DNA of 64,000 bases from Janthinobacterium sp. GW456P (GTDB lineage Bacteria > Pseudomonadota > Gammaproteobacteria > Burkholderiales > Burkholderiaceae_D): contig NZ_NEHB01000018.1 in the NCBI RefSeq assembly GCF_002127655.1, forward strand, positions 24,112 to 88,111, written 5' to 3'. Position numbers and translations under genes: made by a program. Under the pieces are notes generated by a model, which did no database searches, was not told where the DNA came from, and saw nothing but the letters and a program-made list of their open reading frames with translations. This document shows, in pieces, positions 26,773 to 36,705 of the stretch (its first letter is position 1; each line of letters begins with the position of its first letter).

Positions 26773-26808
26773 AAAAAGCCCGCGCATCGGAAGATGTGCG
26801 GGCTTTTT
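26773..26808. terminator. Bidirectional terminator between the PEP-CTERM and TonB-receptor genes
   Basis: AAAAAGCCCGCGCATC (26773-26788) and GATGTGCGGGCTTTTT (26793-26808) form a 16-bp stem with one G:T pair and a GGAA loop. T-runs at both ends suit termination of both convergent genes. Confidence 0.92.
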
Positions 26809-26825
26809 GCATGGCGGAGCGGTAT

Positions 26826-29246
26826 TTACCAGCTATAGCCAGCCTTGGCGTAGTAATAGCGGCCGTTGAAACCGTTCGGCGCGAAGATGCTGTACGGCTG
26901 GGTACCGTTGACGTTCAGGTTGCCCGCGCTCGTCACTTGCGCCGGATAGCGGTTGGTGACGTTGTCGATGCCGGCCACCAGGCGCCAGTTCTTGCCCAGT
27001 TTCACGGAACCGGATACGTCCAGCACCCATTGCGGGTCATACGTCTGGTCCAGCTTGACGTCGTTTTGCGGCACGGTGAAGCTGCCATAGCGCGTCACGA
27101 CGCCGTGCGCATTCCAGATGCCGACGCTGTAGTCGGCGGCCAGGCTGAACTTGTCCTTCGGCGACGCCACCGTGATGCGGTCGATGCTCTGGCGGTCGAT
27201 CAGTTTCAGGTTGTTGGCCGTCAGGATGGCGGGATTATCGGCGATTTTCCGTACCGTGCTCTTGTTGTGGTTGTAGGCCACGGTGAGGTCCAGGCGGTCC
27301 TTGTCCTGCAGGTCGATGCGGTAGGTGCTGACGATGTCCACGCCTTCCGTGCGCGTGTCGACGGCGTTGGTGAAGTAGCGCGCCGCGCCCACGGGCGTGC
27401 CTTGCGCCGCCAGCTGGCCCTTGAGTTTGTCGTTCAGTGCCAGGTTGGCCGAGAACAGGATGCGGTTGTCGATGTCGATGCGGTAGGCGTCGACCGACGT
27501 CGTGAAGTTGCGGCTGGGCTGGAATTGCAGGCCCAGGCTGTAGTTGCGGGCCTTTTCCGGCTTCAGGTCTTGCGCACCGAGGGCGCGCGCCTGCGGCGTA
27601 TTGACGGCAAAGGTGCCCGTCTCGATGGCCGTATTGTTGCCGTTGATGACCTGGAAGTTGGTGGTGGTGATGGTGTAGTACTGCTGCGCCAGCGACGGCG
27701 CGCGGAAGCCGCTCGACACGGTGCCGCGCAGGGACAGTGCATCCGTGAACGAGTAGCGGGCCGAACCCTTGGCCGAGGTGGTGCTGCCGAAGTCGCTGTA
27801 GCGCTCATGGCGCAGGGCTACGCCGCCCGACAGTTTTTTCGTCGCTTCCGCTTCCAGGTTCACATAGACCGACTCGTTGTGGCGCGAGTGGCTGCCCGCG
27901 TTGGCGGGACGGAAGCCGGCAAAGCCTTGCGAGCCGCCGCCCGTGTACGACGCTGCGTCGCCGGCGCCGATGCTGTATTTTTCATGGCGCGCTTCGGCGC
28001 CGACGGCCACGGTCAGCGGACCCGTGAAGTAAGACACGGGAAATTCGCGCGCCGCATCGAGGTTGAACACCGTCTGTTCATTCTTCAGCGAGCCGGCATA
28101 AAAGTGCGTGGGGCTGTTCGCGCCCAGCGACTGGTTGACCGTGTTGTCGAGGTCCAGTTCGAACTTGTTGCTGCCGTAATTGAGGCTGGCATCCCAGCGC
28201 CAGCCGGCCGCCTCGCCGCGCAAGCCCGTCACCAGGGACTGGTCGGTCAAGGTGCTGTTTTGCAGCGGCAGGAAGCCTTCCGGGAAGATCGGCGTGCGCT
28301 GCGAATATGCCTTGGTCACGGAGTCCTGGATCAAGGCCGTGCGCCAGGTGGCGGCGGCCGACGTGTCGCGCTTGCCGTAGTTGCCGAAGGCATACCAGTC
28401 GAGGTTGTCGCTGATGCGGTATTCGCTGTTGAGGAAAAGCGTCGCCGGCTTGCTTTCCGGGTCGCCATAGCGCTGGTTGACCTTGCCGTAGCGCGGTTCC
28501 AGCGGATTGCGGAAATCGGCGCCGGCGCGGTTGGTCGGATCGCGTTCGGCCACTTCCGCCGAGACGCGCACCCAGCCGTCGTCGCCCAGGGCGAAGCCGG
28601 CCGAACCCTTGATGGATTTTTGCTTGCCGTCGCGTTCCTGTGTCTGGCCATAGCCCACTTCGACGTCGCCGCCGGCCGCGCCTTTTTTCAGGATGATGTT
28701 GATCACGCCGGCGATCGCGTCGGAGCCGTACTGGGCCGCCGCGCCATCGCGCAGCACTTCCACGTGGTCGATGGCGGCCAGCGGGATGGCGTTCAGGTCG
28801 ACGGGCGCCGAGCCGCGGCCCAGCGAACCGTTGACGTTGACCACGGCCGAGGTGTAGCGGCGCTTGCCGTTCACCAGCACCAGGGTCTGGTCGGGCGACA
28901 GGCCGCGCAACTGGGCCGGGCGCACGGCGTCGCTGGCGTCGGCGCCCGTGGCGCGGGCGAAGTTCAGCGATGGCAGCAGGCGCGCCAGCACGGTCGCCAG
29001 TTCGGCCGAGCCCGTGCTTTGCAGGTCGCGCGAGGTGAGGATGTCGATCGGCGATTCGGAATCGATGGTGCGGCGGTTCTTGGCGAAGGTACCGGTGACT
29101 ACCACCGATTGCAATTCGCCTTCGGCCGGCAGCTCTTGCTGCGCTTGCGCCTGCATTGGCAGGCTGAAGCAGGCGAGCAGGCTGGCGGCGATCACGGTTT
29201 TGACGGGCAGGGCGGGAAGTTGGGAGCGGGCGGTGCTTGAACTCAT
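26826..29246 (-). CDS. TonB-dependent outer-membrane receptor
   Basis: The 806-residue protein has a signal peptide ending near AQAQQE (about 36). A TonB-box-like VVVTG follows, then the plug domain (TIDSESPIDILTSRDLQSTGS to VEVLRDGAAAQYGSDAIAGVINIILK, about 55-175). The 22-strand barrel ends in the outer-membrane Tyr-Ser-Trp terminus. It imports a bulky ligand such as a siderophore or oligosaccharide using TonB-ExbBD energy. The ligand is unknown: there is no fur, sigma or hydrolase neighbour. Start at the ATG with complement 29244-29246; upstream in-frame codons lack a binding site. Confidence 0.92.
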   Translation of the reverse strand: MSSSTARSQLPALPVKTVIAASLLACFSLPMQAQAQQELPAEGELQSVVVTGTFAKNRRTIDSESPIDILTSRDLQSTGSAELATVLARLLPSLNFARATGADASDAVRPAQLRGLSPDQTLVLVNGKRRYTSAVVNVNGSLGRGSAPVDLNAIPLAAIDHVEVLRDGAAAQYGSDAIAGVINIILKKGAAGGDVEVGYGQTQERDGKQKSIKGSAGFALGDDGWVRVSAEVAERDPTNRAGADFRNPLEPRYGKVNQRYGDPESKPATLFLNSEYRISDNLDWYAFGNYGKRDTSAAATWRTALIQDSVTKAYSQRTPIFPEGFLPLQNSTLTDQSLVTGLRGEAAGWRWDASLNYGSNKFELDLDNTVNQSLGANSPTHFYAGSLKNEQTVFNLDAAREFPVSYFTGPLTVAVGAEARHEKYSIGAGDAASYTGGGSQGFAGFRPANAGSHSRHNESVYVNLEAEATKKLSGGVALRHERYSDFGSTTSAKGSARYSFTDALSLRGTVSSGFRAPSLAQQYYTITTTNFQVINGNNTAIETGTFAVNTPQARALGAQDLKPEKARNYSLGLQFQPSRNFTTSVDAYRIDIDNRILFSANLALNDKLKGQLAAQGTPVGAARYFTNAVDTRTEGVDIVSTYRIDLQDKDRLDLTVAYNHNKSTVRKIADNPAILTANNLKLIDRQSIDRITVASPKDKFSLAADYSVGIWNAHGVVTRYGSFTVPQNDVKLDQTYDPQWVLDVSGSVKLGKNWRLVAGIDNVTNRYPAQVTSAGNLNVNGTQPYSIFAPNGFNGRYYYAKAGYSW

Positions 29247-29520
29247 CGACGATATCTCTTCGGTTGTGGTTGCGCGGACCATGGCGGTCCGGTGATGCAA
29301 TCAGATTAACAGTGGGCACGCGGCGTGCTTACGAATCGTTCTGTCTATCGATATGCAATAAATATCTGAAAGACGTCAACATGGCGCGCGTAGCGCATAT
29401 GGCCTCGTTTCCAGCATACGACCGGGCATGGCCAGGCCGCAATGCTGCACAGCAGTAAATTGCCGGCTGTTGTATAAATACGACTATCTGCGATGAGCGT
29501 GGGGAGCCTGGCGGCGGGGC

Positions 29521-30570
29521 CTACTGTCCCGGATTGGGCAGGCTTGCGTGGATGGCGTCGACGGCCGCCACCAGCTCCGGCGACAGGGTGAGGTGATGGG
29601 CGTCGATATTTTGCTGCAACTGCGCCACGCTGGTGGCGCCGACGATGGTTGACGCGACGAACCAGCGCGAATAGCACCACGCGAGCGCCAGCTGCGCCGG
29701 CGTCAGGCCGTGCGCGCGGGCCAGCGCCGCATACTGGCGCGCCGCCTCGATGGTGGCGGGGCGCACGTAGCGGGGACTCCAGCCGGCCGGAAAGCGCGTC
29801 AGGCGGCCCTCGGCCTGCGGATCGTCGAGGTATTTCGCCGTCAGCTGGCCGAACGCCAGCGGGCTGTAAGCCAGCATGCTGACGTTCTCGCGGTGGCAGG
29901 TTTCGTCGAGCAGGCTCGTCTCGAAATGGCGCGCCGTCAGGTTGTACAGGTTCTGGATCGACGCGATGCGCGGCAAGCCTTTCAGCTCGGCCTGCTTGAT
30001 GTATTCGCACACGCCCCACGACGATTCGTTCGATACGCCGATGTGGCCGATCTTGCCCTCTTCAATCAGCTTGCCCAGCACGGCCAGCGTGTCTTCGATG
30101 GCGACCGACGCGTGCTCCTTGCGCGGGTTGTACACGCTGGCGCCGAAGATGGGCAGGTTGCGGCTGGGCCAGTGCAGCTGGTACAGGTCGATGTGCTCCG
30201 TCTGCAGCCGGCGCAGGCTGTCTTCGACGGCGGCGCGGATGTTGACCGCGTCGTGGTCCGTCTTGCCCTTGCGTATCCAGTGCATGCGCGAGTTCGGCCC
30301 GGCCACCTTGCTGGCCAGGACGATATCGCCGCGCTTGCCGCTTTTCTTCAGCCAGCTGCCGATGTAACGCTCGGTGCTGCCCTGCGTCTGCGCGCTGGCC
30401 ATCACCGGATACATTTCCGCCGTGTCGATGAAGTTGATGCCACGTTCCAGCGCGTAATCGAGCTGGCTGTGCGCTTCGGCTTCGCTGTTCTGCTCGCCGA
30501 AGGTCATCGTGCCCAGGCAGATCGTGCTCACTTCCAGGGCGCTGGCGCCCAGCCTGACCTTGGCGATCAT
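29521..30570 (-). CDS. Aldo/keto reductase (Tas-like)
   Basis: A 349-residue (beta/alpha)8 NADPH-dependent oxidoreductase. Signature segments are [16 protein letters not shown] start, [12 protein letters not shown] (catalytic Asp and Tyr), IVLASKVAG (Lys) and [12 protein letters not shown] (His). The C-terminal half has [18 protein letters not shown] for NADP binding. The substrate is not evident. Its start overlaps the pyrD stop by four bases (ATGA), so it is translationally coupled to pyrD. Confidence 0.9.
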   Translation of the reverse strand: MIAKVRLGASALEVSTICLGTMTFGEQNSEAEAHSQLDYALERGINFIDTAEMYPVMASAQTQGSTERYIGSWLKKSGKRGDIVLASKVAGPNSRMHWIRKGKTDHDAVNIRAAVEDSLRRLQTEHIDLYQLHWPSRNLPIFGASVYNPRKEHASVAIEDTLAVLGKLIEEGKIGHIGVSNESSWGVCEYIKQAELKGLPRIASIQNLYNLTARHFETSLLDETCHRENVSMLAYSPLAFGQLTAKYLDDPQAEGRLTRFPAGWSPRYVRPATIEAARQYAALARAHGLTPAQLALAWCYSRWFVASTIVGATSVAQLQQNIDAHHLTLSPELVAAVDAIHASLPNPGQ

Positions 30571-31616
30571 TGCGCCTGTTTGCCGCGCAGCGCGCGCGCG
30601 CAATCCTTGATCAGGGCGGGACCAGCGTAAATCAGGCCGCTGTACAGCTGCACCAGCTGCGCGCCGGCCTCGAACTTGGCCACGGCGTCGCTACCCTGCA
30701 TGATGCCGCCCACGCCGATGATGGGCAGCGCGTCGCCCAGTTCCGCTTTCAGCAGCCGGATCACGTTGTTCGACAGTTCGAACACGGGCGCGCCCGACAG
30801 GCCGCCCGCTTCGGCACCGTGCGGCATGCCTTCGACGGCGCTGCGCGACAGCGTCGTGTTGGTGGCGATGACGCCGTCGATGCGGTGGCGCGTGAGCGAC
30901 TCGGCGATGCTTTTCACCTGCTCGCCATCCATGTCCGGCGCGATTTTCAGGGCCAGCGGCACGTAGCGCTTGTGCTTGTCGGCCAGGCGCGCCTGCGCGT
31001 CCTTCAGTTGCGACAGCAGGGCGTCGAGTTCCGACGCGCCCTGCAGCTGGCGCAGGTTTTTCGTGTTCGGCGACGAGATGTTCACTGTCACGTAACTGGC
31101 ATACGGGTAGACTTTTTCCAGGCACAGCAGGTAGTCGTCGGCGGCACGTTCGATGGGCGTGTCGGCGTTCTTGCCGATGTTCAGGCCCAGCACGCCGGCG
31201 CGGTTCTGGTAGAACTTCGACGCCTGCACGTTGGCGACAAACGCATCGACGCCGCCATTATTGAAACCCATGCGGTTGATGATGCCCTGCGCCTGCGGCA
31301 GGCGGAACATGCGCGGTTTCGGATTGCCCGCCTGCGCGCGCGGCGTGACGGTGCCCACTTCGATGGAGCCGAAACCCAGGTCGGCCAGCGCGTCGATGTA
31401 GGCGCCATCCTTGTCCAGGCCAGCGGCCAGACCCACGGGATTGGGGAAGGTGATGCCCATCACCGTGCGCGGGTCGGCAGCCGGCTTGCCGGCCAGCTTC
31501 GTCAGGCCCAGCGCGCTGGCGCGTTTCAGGGCGGGCAGGGTGAGATGGTGGGCCGCTTCGGCATCCATCGAAAACAGCAGCGGGCGGGCGAGGGAGTACA
31601 GGAATTTTTCGGACAT
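30567..31616 (-). CDS. pyrD: Dihydroorotate dehydrogenase (quinone), class 2
   Basis: The 349-residue enzyme oxidises dihydroorotate to orotate in pyrimidine synthesis, passing electrons to membrane quinone. It has the class 2 N-terminal amphipathic membrane-binding helix, the FMN-site [15 protein letters not shown], the catalytic-Ser region [16 protein letters not shown] and the C-terminal [15 protein letters not shown]. It is transcribed divergently from the tricorn-type gene and followed by an aldo/keto reductase. Confidence 0.96.
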   Translation of the reverse strand: MSEKFLYSLARPLLFSMDAEAAHHLTLPALKRASALGLTKLAGKPAADPRTVMGITFPNPVGLAAGLDKDGAYIDALADLGFGSIEVGTVTPRAQAGNPKPRMFRLPQAQGIINRMGFNNGGVDAFVANVQASKFYQNRAGVLGLNIGKNADTPIERAADDYLLCLEKVYPYASYVTVNISSPNTKNLRQLQGASELDALLSQLKDAQARLADKHKRYVPLALKIAPDMDGEQVKSIAESLTRHRIDGVIATNTTLSRSAVEGMPHGAEAGGLSGAPVFELSNNVIRLLKAELGDALPIIGVGGIMQGSDAVAKFEAGAQLVQLYSGLIYAGPALIKDCARALRGKQAQ

Positions 31617-31821
31617 GGGGCGCTTTGAGTAGGTGTGCGGGCTGCCGGGAAGGGCTGGCGGCGCGCGAAATTAAGTGCCGTATTTTACCGTGTTCCGCGC
31701 GGCTGCCGGGTGTATAGTTCTCTTTGGTCTAATGCAACATTGATTCCTTGTCAATTCGCATTCGACCGCGGATCTTCCTGTTTTTTCTCTGTTCTGTTGA
31801 CTTCTATAAGCGAGACATCGA

Positions 31822-34800
31822 TTGAAAAAGACACGCATCTTGACCGCCATCGCGGCCGCCAGCGCACTGCTGCTGAGCCACCCGGCCCTGGCCCTGCCCA
31901 ATACCCAAGACACCCGCATGCTGAGCGAACCGGCCGTCTCCAGCCGCCATATCGCCTTCATCTATGCGGGCGATGTATGGCTGTCCAACCTCGATGGCGG
32001 CGGCGCGCGGCGCCTGACCTCCGACCTGGGCGGCAAGTCCAATCCCGTGTTCTCGCCCGATGGCAGCCAGATCGCGTATAGCGCCAACATCGACGGCAAT
32101 GTCGACGTGTATGTGATCGCGGCCGCGGGCGGCGTGCCGCGCCGCCTGACCTTCCACCCGGGTGTCGACCTGGCGCAGGCGTTCACGCCCGATGGACAGT
32201 CCGTGATGTTCACCTCGCCCCGCGCCGCCTTCAACAACCGCTTCCAGAAGCTGTTTACGGTGCCGGTGGCGGGCGGCGTGGAAACCCAGCTGGAGATCCC
32301 GAACGCGTCGCGCGCCACGTATTCGCCCGATGGCCAGCGTATCGCGTACAACCCGCTGGCGCCCGCCTTCAAGCAGTGGAAGCGCTACCGGGGCGGCACC
32401 AATTCCTGGCTGTGGCTGTTCTCGTCCAGCGACAAGTCGATCGAAAAAATCCCCCAGCCCACGACGCGCTCGAACGACGTTGACCCGATGTGGATAGGCG
32501 ACACCGTGTACTTCCGCTCGGACCGCAACGGCGAATTCAACCTCTTTGCCTATGACGTGAAGACGAAAGCCGTGCGCCAGCTGACGCGGCACGCGGATTT
32601 CCCCGTGCTCAATGCATCGGCCGCGAACGGCACCATCGTCTACGAGCAGGCCGGCTATCTGCACTCTTTCGACATCGCCAGCGGCCAGGCGCGCAAGCTG
32701 ACCATAGCCGTGGCCAGCGACCTGGGGCAAACGCGCCCCCGCTGGGTCAAGAACGCGAAATACATCCGCGACGCGTCGATTTCGCCGTCGGGCGCGCGCG
32801 TGGCGTTCGAATACCGGGGCGAGATCGTCACCATCCCCGCCGACAAGGGCGACGTGCGCAACCTGACGCAGTCGGCCGGCGCCCACGAGCGCACGCCGAT
32901 CTGGTCGCCCGATGGCCGCTCGGTCGCGTATTTCTCGGACGAGTCGGGCGAGTATGAACTGCATGTGCGCGCGCAGGACGGCAAGGGCGCCGTGCGCAAG
33001 TTCAAGCTCAATGGCAGCGGCTTCTATGACAATGCCGTCTGGTCGCCCGACAGCAGAAAAATCGCGTTTGCCGACAATGGCTGGAGCCTGTACGTGATCG
33101 ACATCGGCACTGGCAAGCTGCAAAAAATAGCCACAGAGCCGATGTATGGTGTCGACAAGAGCATGCGCGCCGCGTGGGCGCCCGATTCGCGCTGGCTGGC
33201 CTACACGCTCAATTCGCCCACCTACACGCGCAGCGCGTATATCTATTCGATTGAGCAGAACAAGTCGATGCCCGTGACCGATGGCCTGTCCGACGTGGCC
33301 CAGCCCGTGTTCGACAAGAGCGGCAAATACCTGTACTTCTTCGCCTCGACGAATGCGGGCCCCAGCAACAACTGGTTCTCGCAGCAGAACGAAGACAACC
33401 TGGTGACGCGCACCGTGTGGATGGCCGTGCTGCGGCGCGACTTGCCGTCGCCCTTGATCAAGGAAAGCGACGAGGAAAAGGCCGCTGGCGCGGACGCCAA
33501 AAAGGACACGGCGAAAGCGGAAGCGGAGCCGAAGAGCGAGCCGAAGATCGATCCGAAGACGGGCCGCGACGATCCGAAAGTCACGGTGGCCCCCGTGGCG
33601 CCGATCCGCATCGACTTCGACGGCATCGCCACGCGCATCGTCGACTTGCCGCTCCCGGCCGCGCAGTTTTCCAGCCTGGCCGCTGGCGCCGCGGGGCAGA
33701 TCTTTTTGCTGCGCGAAAGCGACGGCAAGAAGGCCGTGCAGCGCTTCGATCTGAAGGAGCGCAAGGCGGAAACCGTGGTGGCCGAAGCTGACGATTTCGA
33801 GGTCTCGGCCGACGGCAAGAAGCTGCTGTACCGCCATAAGGACAACTGGGCCATGGGGAGCGCCACGGGCAAGCTGCTGGCGCCCGGCGAAGGCAAGATC
33901 AAGGTCGACGCCATCGAAGTGAAAGCCGACCCGCGCGCCGAGTGGACGCAGATTTTCAATGAAGTATGGCGCATCAACCGCGACTACTTCTATGACCCGG
34001 GCATGCATGGCGTGGACTGGAAGGCCATGCGCGACAAGTACGCCGTCTTCCTGCCCGAGCTGTCGAGCCGCGCGGACCTGAATCGTTTGATCCAGTGGAT
34101 GTGCAGCGAGCTGGCCGTGGGCCACCATCGCGGCGGCGGCGGCGACGATTTCATCGAGGCGAAGAAGGTGCCGGGGGGACTGCTGGGTGCCGACTATGAA
34201 GTGCGCGACGGCCATTACCGCTTCAAGAAAGTGTATGGCGGCTTGAACTGGAATCCGGCCCTGCGCGCGCCGCTGACGGAGCCGGGCCTGAACGTGCAGG
34301 CGGGCGAATACCTGCTGGCCGTCGACAGCCGCCCGCTGGCGCCGCCGACGAATCTCTACAGCGCTTTCGAGAACACGGCCGGCAAGGCCATCGACCTGAC
34401 CGTGGGGCCCTCGGCCGACGGCAAGGGCGCGCGCACGATCACCGTGGTGCCCGTGCCGACCGAGGATGCCTTGCGCAACCGCGACTGGATCGAAGGCAAT
34501 ATGCGCAAGGTGAACGCGGCCACGGGCGGCAAGGTGGCGTACGTCTACGTGCCCAATACGGCGGGCCTGGGCCACACCTACTTCAAGCGCTATTTCTTCC
34601 CGCAGGCGGACAAGCAGGCCATCATCGTCGACGAGCGTTTCAACGGTGGCGGCAGCGTGGCCGATTACTACATCGAGATCCTGCAGAAGAAGGAAATCGC
34701 CTGGTGGACCATGCGCTACGGCGCCGACATGAAGACGCCGTCCGCTTCGATCCAGGGCCCGCGCGCCATGCTGATCGACGAGACGGCCGGTTCGGGCGGC

Positions 34801-35133
34801 GACCTGCTGCCGTGGATGTTCCGCAAGAACAACATGGGCCCGCTGATCGGCAAGGCGACATGGGGCGGCCTGGTGGGCATCCTCGGCTTTCCCGTGCTGA
34901 TGGATGGCGGCACGATCACGGCGCCGAACCTGGCGTTCTGGACGCGCGAAAACGGCTGGGGCGTGGAAAACGAAGGCGTGCCGCCCGATATCGAAGTCGA
35001 GCAAACGCCGGCCGACGTCATCGCCGGCCGCGATCCGCAGCTGGAAAAGGCGATCGAGGTGATCCAGGCTGAACTGGCGAAGAACCCGCCCGTGCGTCCG
35101 CCACGTCCGACGTTTCCGGACAAGAGCAAGTAG
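31822..35133 (+). CDS. Tricorn-type S41 protease, secreted
   Basis: At 1103 residues this is the largest gene here. It begins at a TTG giving a clear signal peptide (MKKTRILTAIAAASALLLSH…ALA); no ATG gives one. Residues about 35-530 form WD40/PD40-type beta-propeller repeats with SPDG motifs. A Lys/Glu-rich segment (about 550-595, with repeated K, E and DPK) links to a second propeller part, then a PDZ domain (about 790-880). The S41 catalytic domain has Ser991 in DETAGSGGD. Tricorn proteases degrade peptides released by proteases (established in archaea). Here export points to the periplasm. Confidence 0.88.
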   Translation: MKKTRILTAIAAASALLLSHPALALPNTQDTRMLSEPAVSSRHIAFIYAGDVWLSNLDGGGARRLTSDLGGKSNPVFSPDGSQIAYSANIDGNVDVYVIAAAGGVPRRLTFHPGVDLAQAFTPDGQSVMFTSPRAAFNNRFQKLFTVPVAGGVETQLEIPNASRATYSPDGQRIAYNPLAPAFKQWKRYRGGTNSWLWLFSSSDKSIEKIPQPTTRSNDVDPMWIGDTVYFRSDRNGEFNLFAYDVKTKAVRQLTRHADFPVLNASAANGTIVYEQAGYLHSFDIASGQARKLTIAVASDLGQTRPRWVKNAKYIRDASISPSGARVAFEYRGEIVTIPADKGDVRNLTQSAGAHERTPIWSPDGRSVAYFSDESGEYELHVRAQDGKGAVRKFKLNGSGFYDNAVWSPDSRKIAFADNGWSLYVIDIGTGKLQKIATEPMYGVDKSMRAAWAPDSRWLAYTLNSPTYTRSAYIYSIEQNKSMPVTDGLSDVAQPVFDKSGKYLYFFASTNAGPSNNWFSQQNEDNLVTRTVWMAVLRRDLPSPLIKESDEEKAAGADAKKDTAKAEAEPKSEPKIDPKTGRDDPKVTVAPVAPIRIDFDGIATRIVDLPLPAAQFSSLAAGAAGQIFLLRESDGKKAVQRFDLKERKAETVVAEADDFEVSADGKKLLYRHKDNWAMGSATGKLLAPGEGKIKVDAIEVKADPRAEWTQIFNEVWRINRDYFYDPGMHGVDWKAMRDKYAVFLPELSSRADLNRLIQWMCSELAVGHHRGGGGDDFIEAKKVPGGLLGADYEVRDGHYRFKKVYGGLNWNPALRAPLTEPGLNVQAGEYLLAVDSRPLAPPTNLYSAFENTAGKAIDLTVGPSADGKGARTITVVPVPTEDALRNRDWIEGNMRKVNAATGGKVAYVYVPNTAGLGHTYFKRYFFPQADKQAIIVDERFNGGGSVADYYIEILQKKEIAWWTMRYGADMKTPSASIQGPRAMLIDETAGSGGDLLPWMFRKNNMGPLIGKATWGGLVGILGFPVLMDGGTITAPNLAFWTRENGWGVENEGVPPDIEVEQTPADVIAGRDPQLEKAIEVIQAELAKNPPVRPPRPTFPDKSK

Positions 35134-35136
35134 CAA

Positions 35137-35175
35137 GTAGGTCGGATTACGCGCTTGCGCGCTAATCCGACCTAC
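35137..35175. repeat. Palindromic intergenic element between tricorn-type gene and bpt
   Basis: GTAGGTCGGATTA (35137-35149) and TAATCCGACCTAC (35163-35175) are perfect inverted repeats. The inner CGCGC-TT-GCGCG gives an 18-bp stem with one extra base (35162). It begins four bases after the stop codon. Similar GTAGGTCGGATTA palindromes are common between genes in Oxalobacteraceae (recalled, not checked). Between two convergent genes it may act as a shared 3' boundary. Confidence 0.7.
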
Positions 35176-35181
35176 CTGATG

Positions 35182-35904
35182 TTAGAGGATGACCCACTGC
35201 CCCTTGATCCGTGCTTCCAGTGGCTTGAAGTTGATTTTATACGCCATCTTCGGACTCTGTTCTATCCAGTAGCCCAGGTAGATGTAGGGCAGGCCCAGTT
35301 CGCGCGCCTGGGCGATCTGCCACAGCACGTTGTAGGTGCCGTACGAGGCGCCCGGCACGTCGGGGTCGAAAAACGTGTAGACGGACGACAGGCCATCGGC
35401 CAGCACGTCGATGATGCTGACCATGCGCAGGGTACCGTCGGGGTCGCGGAATTCCACCAGGCGCGTGTTGACCCGGCTTTGCAGCAGGAATTGCGCGTAC
35501 TGGTCGCGGCTGTCCTGATCCATGCCGCCGCCCGCGTGGCGCGTGCTCTGATATCGCAGGTACAGCTCGTAGTGCTCGTCGAGGAAGGAGAGGGTGGCCA
35601 CGCCCGCTTGCAGGCTGGCGTGCCGGCTCCAGGCGCGGCGCTGGTTGCGGTTCGGTGCGAACGCGTTGGTCACCACGCGCACGGGGATGCAGGCCTGGCA
35701 GCCGTCGCAATACGGGCGGTAGGTGAAAATGCCGCTGCGGCGAAAGCCGTTGCGCACCAGTTCCGAATACACGTCGCTGTTGATCAGGTGCGAAGGCGTG
35801 GCCACCTGCGAGCGGGCCTGGCGGTCGTCCAGATAGCTGCACGGATACGGTGCCGTCGTGTAGAACTGCAGGGTGGCAAACGGTAGTTCGTTCAGGTGCG
35901 TCAT
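35182..35904 (-). CDS. bpt: Aspartate/glutamate leucyltransferase
   Basis: The 240-residue protein has the N-terminal arginyltransferase-type domain with cysteines in [14 protein letters not shown] and [16 protein letters not shown]. The C-terminal GNAT-like half is [21 protein letters not shown] to [22 protein letters not shown]. Bpt adds leucine to N-terminal Asp or Glu, creating a bacterial N-degron recognised by ClpS (established). It is followed on the same strand by a 54-base gap from aat, so both N-degron enzymes sit together. Confidence 0.95.
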   Translation of the reverse strand: MTHLNELPFATLQFYTTAPYPCSYLDDRQARSQVATPSHLINSDVYSELVRNGFRRSGIFTYRPYCDGCQACIPVRVVTNAFAPNRNQRRAWSRHASLQAGVATLSFLDEHYELYLRYQSTRHAGGGMDQDSRDQYAQFLLQSRVNTRLVEFRDPDGTLRMVSIIDVLADGLSSVYTFFDPDVPGASYGTYNVLWQIAQARELGLPYIYLGYWIEQSPKMAYKINFKPLEARIKGQWVIL

Positions 35905-35958
35905 GCTGATCCTGTCTGGTCTGTCAGCGGCGGTGTGCCTGGAGCTATCATAGCTTTT

Positions 35959-36675
35959 TTACGCCGGTGGCGCAGCATGCCAATCGGTGATTTGCGCTGC
36001 TTCAATGGCGATCCTCACATGGGCCAGGAAGCGCGCGCGCGAAATGGGCGCCGCGCCCAGCGAGGCCAGGTGTTTTGTTTCTTGCTGACAGTCAATCATG
36101 GCCACGCCGCGCGCCCGCAAAAAGCGCACGAGGTGCGCCAGCGCGATCTTCGAACCATCCGAAACGCGGGCGAACATCGATTCGCCATAGAACATGCGCC
36201 CGATCGACACGCCATACGCGCCGCCCACCAGTTCGCCATCGAGCCACAGCTCGGACGAGTGCGCGTAGCCCAGCTTGTGCAAGCCCGTGTAGCCGGCGAT
36301 GATTTCGTCGGAAATCCACGTGCCCGGACCATCCTTGCGCGGCGCCGCGCAGGCGCGCATGACGGCCTCGAAATCGCCGTCGAAGCGCAGCTGCCAGCGC
36401 CCGTCCGTGGCGGCGCTGCGCTCGACCTTGCGGATCGCCTTGGCCAGGCTGTCGGAGACCTTGAAGTCCGCCGTCATCAGCACCATGCGCGGGTCGGTGC
36501 TCCACCACAAAATAGGCTGGCCTTCGGAAAACCAGGGGAAGATGCCGCGCCGGTAGGCGTCGAGCAGGCGCGCGGGCGACAGGTCGGCGCCGGCCGCCAG
36601 CAGGCCGGGTGCCTCGTCGGTCAGGGCGCGCGAGACGTCGGGGAACGGGGTGTGGATGTCGAGCCAGGGAATCAT
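35959..36675 (-). CDS. aat: Leucyl/phenylalanyl-tRNA-protein transferase
   Basis: The 238-residue enzyme attaches Leu or Phe from tRNA to N-terminal Lys or Arg, marking proteins for ClpS-ClpAP. Conserved blocks are [68 protein letters not shown] and [15 protein letters not shown]. Order here is NUDIX-aat-bpt on the minus strand, short gaps, one probable operon. Confidence 0.97.
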   Translation of the reverse strand: MIPWLDIHTPFPDVSRALTDEAPGLLAAGADLSPARLLDAYRRGIFPWFSEGQPILWWSTDPRMVLMTADFKVSDSLAKAIRKVERSAATDGRWQLRFDGDFEAVMRACAAPRKDGPGTWISDEIIAGYTGLHKLGYAHSSELWLDGELVGGAYGVSIGRMFYGESMFARVSDGSKIALAHLVRFLRARGVAMIDCQQETKHLASLGAAPISRARFLAHVRIAIEAAQITDWHAAPPA

Positions 36676-36705
36676 GCGGCGTCAAAGGTGGCAGGTGAGA
36701 GTGGC

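Noticed and set aside
26769..29240. An 823-codon open frame on the plus strand opposite the TonB-dependent receptor
   Set aside because: It is the antisense shadow of the receptor gene. The translation is Arg/Val/Ala-rich without motifs, and the minus frame has a signal peptide, plug domain and barrel terminus.
31804..35136. A 1110-codon open frame on the minus strand opposite the tricorn-type gene
   Set aside because: It is composed of His/Arg/Gly-rich low-complexity sequence, as expected from the reverse frame of a high-GC gene. The plus frame has a signal peptide, PD40 repeats and the S41 active site.
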